A stretch of 9,815 nucleotides of DNA from an uncultured Comamonadaceae bacterium (GTDB lineage Bacteria; Pseudomonadota; Gammaproteobacteria; Burkholderiales; Burkholderiaceae_C), in the NCBI GenBank assembly GCA_937893415.1, contig CALBWZ010000450.1:1-9815 (forward strand). The letters run 5' to 3'. The notes beneath the pieces are model-generated. The model made no database searches. It was not told where the DNA came from and saw only the letters and a program-made list of their open reading frames with translations. The position numbers and the translations under genes were made by a program. Below, one piece after another: positions 6,838 through 9,815 of this stretch; the first letter of the stretch is position 1; each line of letters starts with the position of its first letter.

Positions 6838-7692
6838 TCAGCGCATATTGACCGTGCCGCCAACGGTCACGTTCACCGACTGCCAGCCTGGCTGGACGTC
6901 CAGCGACGCGTGTTCAGCGCTGACCATGGCGTCCAGCTGCATGGCCGAACGCGCCATGCTGCGTACTTGGGGGGCTACTGAGGCATTGCCAGAGACACTG
7001 ACTTGCCCAACCTAAAAACTTGCATAACCAAACGCCTTGGTAGCGGCTTGGGCCTTAGCCCTAAACGCGGCAATGGCTTCAAGCATCAACTTGGACTCGG
7101 TTTTATTTTTCACAGCTGGGCTGACGTTAAAGCCGCTAGAGGCCAACACAAACGGTGCGATGTTAGCGGCTACTTGTTGGATGCTGGCCATATCCAAACC
7201 CTCAAGCACCAGCTCGGCATGGCCAGCCCAACGGTCGATACGGCCATTTTTGTCGTAGTTAGGATACACACCAGAGCCACCGGTACGCACACGCATGGCC
7301 AAGGCCCCCCCTGCTGCTTGAGCTTTGGCCATCACTTGGTTGGCCTTTTTCAGCGCTGCGCCCAGTTCGGTGTTGATATCGCGCTGCAGCACATCAGCTT
7401 GTCAACCTGTTGAGCGAAAGCTCAAGCGCATCTGCAGCCAATCTTCTGCCACTTCAACTTGCGCTTGGGCTTGCAGTTGAACTTCGCGCGAAGGTGGCTT
7501 AACGGACTGCGCTTGGACCCAGCTGGATGTGCCCAACGTCAACGCCAACAACACAGCAGATGGCAATTTCCAAAAATGTCTGCTCTGACCGACTTGGCAT
7601 ACTTGGATCAACAGCTTGCGCAGTGAACATACTTTTTTCAGTGTTGCAGTTCTAGTGTGTGAAGTGGTTTTTATGACCTTATTGCTAGTCAT
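6838..7692 (-). pseudogene. SIMPL-domain (DUF541) secreted protein gene with two in-frame stop codons
   Basis: One continuous minus-strand frame from 7692 to 6838 encodes a SIMPL-domain protein but is broken by TGA at 7404-7402 and TAG at 7014-7012. The first part (96 codons) has a signal-peptide core, LPSAVLLALTLGTSSWVQAQ, then EVAEDWLQMRLSF. The middle (129 codons) has GGSGVYPNYDKNGRIDRWAGHAELVLEG and SSGFNVSPAVKNKTESKLMLEAIAAFRAKA. The last (57 codons) has VGQVSVSGNASVAPQ and ends VNVTVGGTVNMR, the usual SIMPL C-terminus. No frameshift is needed, and all three parts line up as one normal-length protein. SIMPL proteins are periplasmic or outer-membrane proteins of ill-defined role. The gene lies 42 bp after ispF. 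The start is uncertain, since the stretch before the hydrophobic core is long; a TTG nearer to it is possible. Two sequencing errors or stop readthrough are the alternatives. Confidence 0.85.
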
Positions 7693-7734
7693 CACAGGTG
7701 ACCACCCAGCCGTTGTTGAAACTTTATAAGTACA

Positions 7735-8229
7735 TTATGACTTGAAAAGCAAGACCACTGCTTGCGCCTCAATGCTTTTACCTTCACCCACAGGGCCCAT
7801 TTTTTCAGCTGTTTTAGCTTTTACATTCACACGCTGCTCATCTATCTGCAGCAAATGTGCAATTTGTTGCACCATGGCCGCTTTAAAAGGGGCGAGCTTG
7901 GGGGCTTGCGCCACAACGGTGCAATCAACATTGCCGACCAACCAACCTGCTTCATGCACTTTTTGCAACGCCAACATGGTCAACACTCTGGAATCAGCGT
8001 CTTTGTTAGCGGCATCGGTGTCTGGGAACAAACCGCCAATATCGCCCAAAGCAGCAGCGCCCAACATGGCATCAATGATGGCGTGTAGCAGGGCATCCGC
8101 ATCCGAGTGGCCTTGGAGTCCTAAGTGATAAGGCACTGTAACGCCGCCCAGCACAAGCGGTCTGTCAGCCACCAATGCGTGGGTATCCCAGCCTTGGCCA
8201 ATGCAAAATGGGGGTGGGAAGTTGGTCAT
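7735..8229 (-). CDS. ispF: 2-C-methyl-D-erythritol 2,4-cyclodiphosphate synthase (IspF)
   Basis: IspF is a cytoplasmic homotrimeric zinc enzyme that cyclises CDP-methylerythritol 2-phosphate, releasing CMP, in the fifth step of the MEP pathway. The 164-residue length is normal. The zinc ligands are D15 and H17 in GWDTHAL and H49 in [11 protein letters not shown]; the family usually has tyrosine where W14 sits. [18 protein letters not shown] (about 55-72) and the C-terminal [21 protein letters not shown] (138-158), with T140 and E142 of the cytidine site, complete the signature. It starts 26 bp after ispD on the same strand, as a separate gene and not an IspDF fusion. No ribosome binding site is obvious, which hints at coupling to ispD. 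Confidence 0.97.
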   Translation of the reverse strand: MTNFPPPFCIGQGWDTHALVADRPLVLGGVTVPYHLGLQGHSDADALLHAIIDAMLGAAALGDIGGLFPDTDAANKDADSRVLTMLALQKVHEAGWLVGNVDCTVVAQAPKLAPFKAAMVQQIAHLLQIDEQRVNVKAKTAEKMGPVGEGKSIEAQAVVLLFKS

Positions 8230-8255
8230 AGTGATGGCGAATGGTTCATGAAAGC

Positions 8256-9050
8256 TTAAGTGGTGCGCCCGCGCAGCATCACACCAGCAAGCGCAAAGTC
8301 GTGGGCAAAAGTGACTTTAAAGTTGTCAACTCCGCTGGCAACCAACAGCGGCGACTGCCCGAAACGCTCCATCGCGCTGGCCTCATCCGTGATGAGCGGC
8401 CACGCTTGCTCGTCAGATTGTGCGTCGCGCAATGCACTTAACAGCGCCGATAGATTAAACAACTGAGGTGTCTGCGCCAACCACTTGCCAGCACGCGACA
8501 CCGTATCAGCCACAGCGGCCACACCACCGTCCAACATCTCTTGGCGAGCAACCTTGATGGTATCTGGCACAGGCTGGGCCAGCAAGCCACCGCGCTTGTG
8601 CTTCACACACGCACTGATGAGGGTGTGAACGGTTTGGGCTTGAATGAGGCAACGCGCCGCGTCGTGAACCAGCACCCAGTCGCTGCTCTTGGCATGGCCG
8701 TTGTCATACAAGAACTGCAAGCCGTTGAGCACAGACTCAGCGCGGCTGGCACCACCTACTGACGCGGTACGCCACCCAATGGCCACTGGTGCGACCAGCT
8801 TGGCCCACAGCTCATCGTTGGGCGCCACAACCGCCACATGCACACCTTGTTGCCATGCGCCGTCGCTGGCTGCTCCAGCGTCCACCTGCGACAAGGCCTG
8901 CAACGTATGGATTACCAGTGGCAAGCCCTCCAAGAGCGTGTATTGCTTGGGCCTGCTGGCACCAGGTAGCAAAGCACGCTGCCCCACACCGGCACATGGC
9001 ACCAGCACATGGCAGCGAGGGATTTGTGTAAGGTGTTGTTGCTGATTCAT
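8256..9050 (-). CDS. ispD: 2-C-methyl-D-erythritol 4-phosphate cytidylyltransferase (IspD)
   Basis: IspD transfers CMP from CTP to methylerythritol 4-phosphate, the third step of the MEP pathway, in the cytoplasm. Its 264 residues are slightly more than the common 230-240, the extra lying in the N-terminus and in a loop around 58-70 ([13 protein letters not shown]). The CTP-binding loop is VPCAGVGQR (17-25) with PKQY at 34-37; then [13 protein letters not shown] (99-111), VHDAARC (128-134), DTIK (163-166), [15 protein letters not shown] (184-198), TDEAS (221-225) and NFKVT (243-247), which holds the substrate-binding lysine. The loop usually reads AAG where this protein has CAG. The gene is divergent from mfd across 119 bp and first in the ispD-ispF run. 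Confidence 0.97.
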   Translation of the reverse strand: MNQQQHLTQIPRCHVLVPCAGVGQRALLPGASRPKQYTLLEGLPLVIHTLQALSQVDAGAASDGAWQQGVHVAVVAPNDELWAKLVAPVAIGWRTASVGGASRAESVLNGLQFLYDNGHAKSSDWVLVHDAARCLIQAQTVHTLISACVKHKRGGLLAQPVPDTIKVARQEMLDGGVAAVADTVSRAGKWLAQTPQLFNLSALLSALRDAQSDEQAWPLITDEASAMERFGQSPLLVASGVDNFKVTFAHDFALAGVMLRGRTT

Positions 9051-9074
9051 GGGTTATTCAAATAGACCAGACAC

Positions 9075-9086
9075 CATTGTAGGCAA
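9075..9086 (-). promoter_or_regulatory. Possible -10 region of ispD
   Basis: On the minus strand TTGCCTACAATG contains TACAAT (9081-9076), five of six matches to a -10 box, about 25 bases before the ispD start. The hexamer 17 bases further upstream (AATATT) is not a recognisable -35. The same twelve bases recur at 91-102, also on the minus strand and upstream of the probable left-edge gene. Confidence 0.35.
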
Positions 9087-9105
9087 CACGATAAAATAAA
9101 TATTT

Positions 9106-9141
9106 AACCCCGACGCAATGCGAATCGGGGTTTTGTCGTTT
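9106..9141 (+). terminator. Strong hairpin with T tract in the mfd leader
   Basis: AACCCCGA (9106-9113) pairs with TCGGGGTT (9125-9132), and CGC/GCG inside the loop can extend the stem across a two-base bulge. TTTTGTCGTTT follows on the plus strand; on the minus strand the hairpin is followed by an AT-rich, T-rich tract. It has the form of an intrinsic terminator, yet lies between two divergent genes where no upstream gene is visible. A plus-strand promoter, CAGACA-18 bp-TAAAAT (9068-9097), would start RNA near 9104, immediately before the hairpin. It may act as a 5' stabilising hairpin or attenuator for mfd. Confidence 0.55.
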
Positions 9142-9169
9142 GCGCTCTGGCTAGCTTTAACACTTTTTT

Positions 9170-9815
9170 ATGCAACTACCAAAACTCACCACTGGCAAAC
9201 GCTTTACATTACCGCAGCCCAAGGCTTCTAGCGATTCACTGTGGCTGAGCCAGTTGGCTTTGCAGGAAAAAAAGGCCGGTCGGCCTTTGTTGGTCGTGAC
9301 AGCAGATGCGGCAACTGCAACTCGCTTGCTCGATGAAATGGCATTTTTTGCGCCTGGTGTGCGCGGCGCGTTATTTCCTGACTGGGAAACCCTTCCCTAC
9401 GACCATTTCTCCCCCCATCAAGACCTGATCAGCGAACGCTTGGCCACGCTGTGGCGCATCAAGCAGCATGATGCACAGGCAGGCGCAGACGTCGTGCTGG
9501 TGCCTGCCACCACCGCGCTGTACCGTGTGGCACCGCCCTCTTTTTTGGGCGCTTACACATTTGAATTTAAGGTCAAACAAAAACTAGACGAAAGCAAGCT
9601 GCGCTCACAACTCACAACAGCAGGTTATAGCCACGTGTCACAAGTTGTCAGCCCGGGCGAGTACGCGGTTCGTGGCGGCCTCATTGACTTGTTTCCCATG
9701 GGCTCGCTGGTGCCTTACCGCGTGGACTTGTTTGACGATGAAATTGACAGTATCCGCACGTTTGACCCAGACAGCCAACGCAGTCTTTACCCTGTGCCAG
9801 AGGTTCGCTTGCTGC
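9170..9815 (+). CDS. mfd: Transcription-repair coupling factor Mfd, N-terminal part
   Basis: Mfd is the cytoplasmic ATP-driven translocase that pushes stalled RNA polymerase off DNA lesions and recruits UvrA. Only the first 215 codons are present; full proteins run to about 1,150 residues, so the polymerase-interaction domain and the helicase motor lie beyond the right edge. What is seen is the UvrB-like N-terminal module: LLVVTADAATATRLLDEMAFF (40-60), FPDWETLPYD (69-78), SPHQDLISERLATLW (81-95), and VVSPGEYAVRGGLIDLFP (159-176), followed by YRVDLFDDEIDSIRTFDPDSQR. The ATG at 9170 fits where homologues begin, although no ribosome binding site precedes it. The gene is divergent from ispD, and the frame is open to the edge. 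Confidence 0.95.
   Translation, partial: MQLPKLTTGKRFTLPQPKASSDSLWLSQLALQEKKAGRPLLVVTADAATATRLLDEMAFFAPGVRGALFPDWETLPYDHFSPHQDLISERLATLWRIKQHDAQAGADVVLVPATTALYRVAPPSFLGAYTFEFKVKQKLDESKLRSQLTTAGYSHVSQVVSPGEYAVRGGLIDLFPMGSLVPYRVDLFDDEIDSIRTFDPDSQRSLYPVPEVRLL

Noticed and set aside
7402..7404. TGA in the SIMPL gene as a selenocysteine codon
   Set aside because: Aligned family members, as far as recalled, have no cysteine there, no selenocysteine-type hairpin is evident after it, and a second stop (TAG) lies downstream.
7003..7413. Plus-strand reading frame opposite the SIMPL gene
   Set aside because: Its product has no recognisable family features, and the minus strand carries clear SIMPL motifs across the same bases.
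7012..7695. Reading the two open segments of the SIMPL region as two separate small genes
   Set aside because: They share one frame, the second lacks a ribosome binding site and begins at an arbitrary GTG, and together with 6838-7011 they rebuild one SIMPL protein.

Overview
This is an ordinary chromosomal stretch of a Gram-negative bacterium. It is most likely a betaproteobacterium of the order Burkholderiales, close to Comamonadaceae. That placement rests on the look of the Dxs, IspD, IspF, Mfd and Rieske proteins and on the xseB-ispA-dxs order; it is recalled knowledge, not a database result. There are no tRNA or rRNA genes, CRISPR arrays, insertion sequences or phage genes. The DNA has the same moderate-GC character throughout, with no sign of recent transfer.

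Left block (minus strand, 3450 to 258): xseB (exonuclease VII small subunit), ispA (farnesyl diphosphate synthase) and dxs (first enzyme of the MEP isoprenoid pathway). xseB and ispA overlap by an ATGA junction, and dxs follows after a 116 bp gap. Positions 1-257 hold only the dxs downstream region and, probably, the start of another minus-strand gene beginning at position 4.

Middle block (plus strand, 3693 to 6768), divergent from xseB: an orphan Rieske non-heme iron oxygenase alpha subunit, a probable intrinsic terminator, a ten-helix EamA/DMT transporter, and a tandem-rhodanese sulfurtransferase three bases after the transporter. The substrates of the oxygenase and the transporter cannot be read from the sequence.

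Right block (minus strand, 9050 to 6838): ispD and ispF, two further MEP-pathway enzymes, then a SIMPL-domain (DUF541) secreted protein gene interrupted by two in-frame stop codons. mfd (transcription-repair coupling factor) starts divergently from ispD and runs off the right edge. A strong hairpin with a T tract sits between ispD and mfd.

Four isoprenoid genes therefore lie in two same-strand blocks within 9 kb: Dxs makes DXP, IspD and IspF act on the third and fifth steps of the same route, and IspA joins the resulting C5 units into C15. The points most worth a second look are the doubly interrupted SIMPL gene, the orphan Rieske oxygenase with an enlarged cluster loop and a glutamate at the bridging position, the inverted repeat over the xseB promoter region, and the hairpin upstream of mfd. 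I did not find a convincing undescribed multi-gene system.
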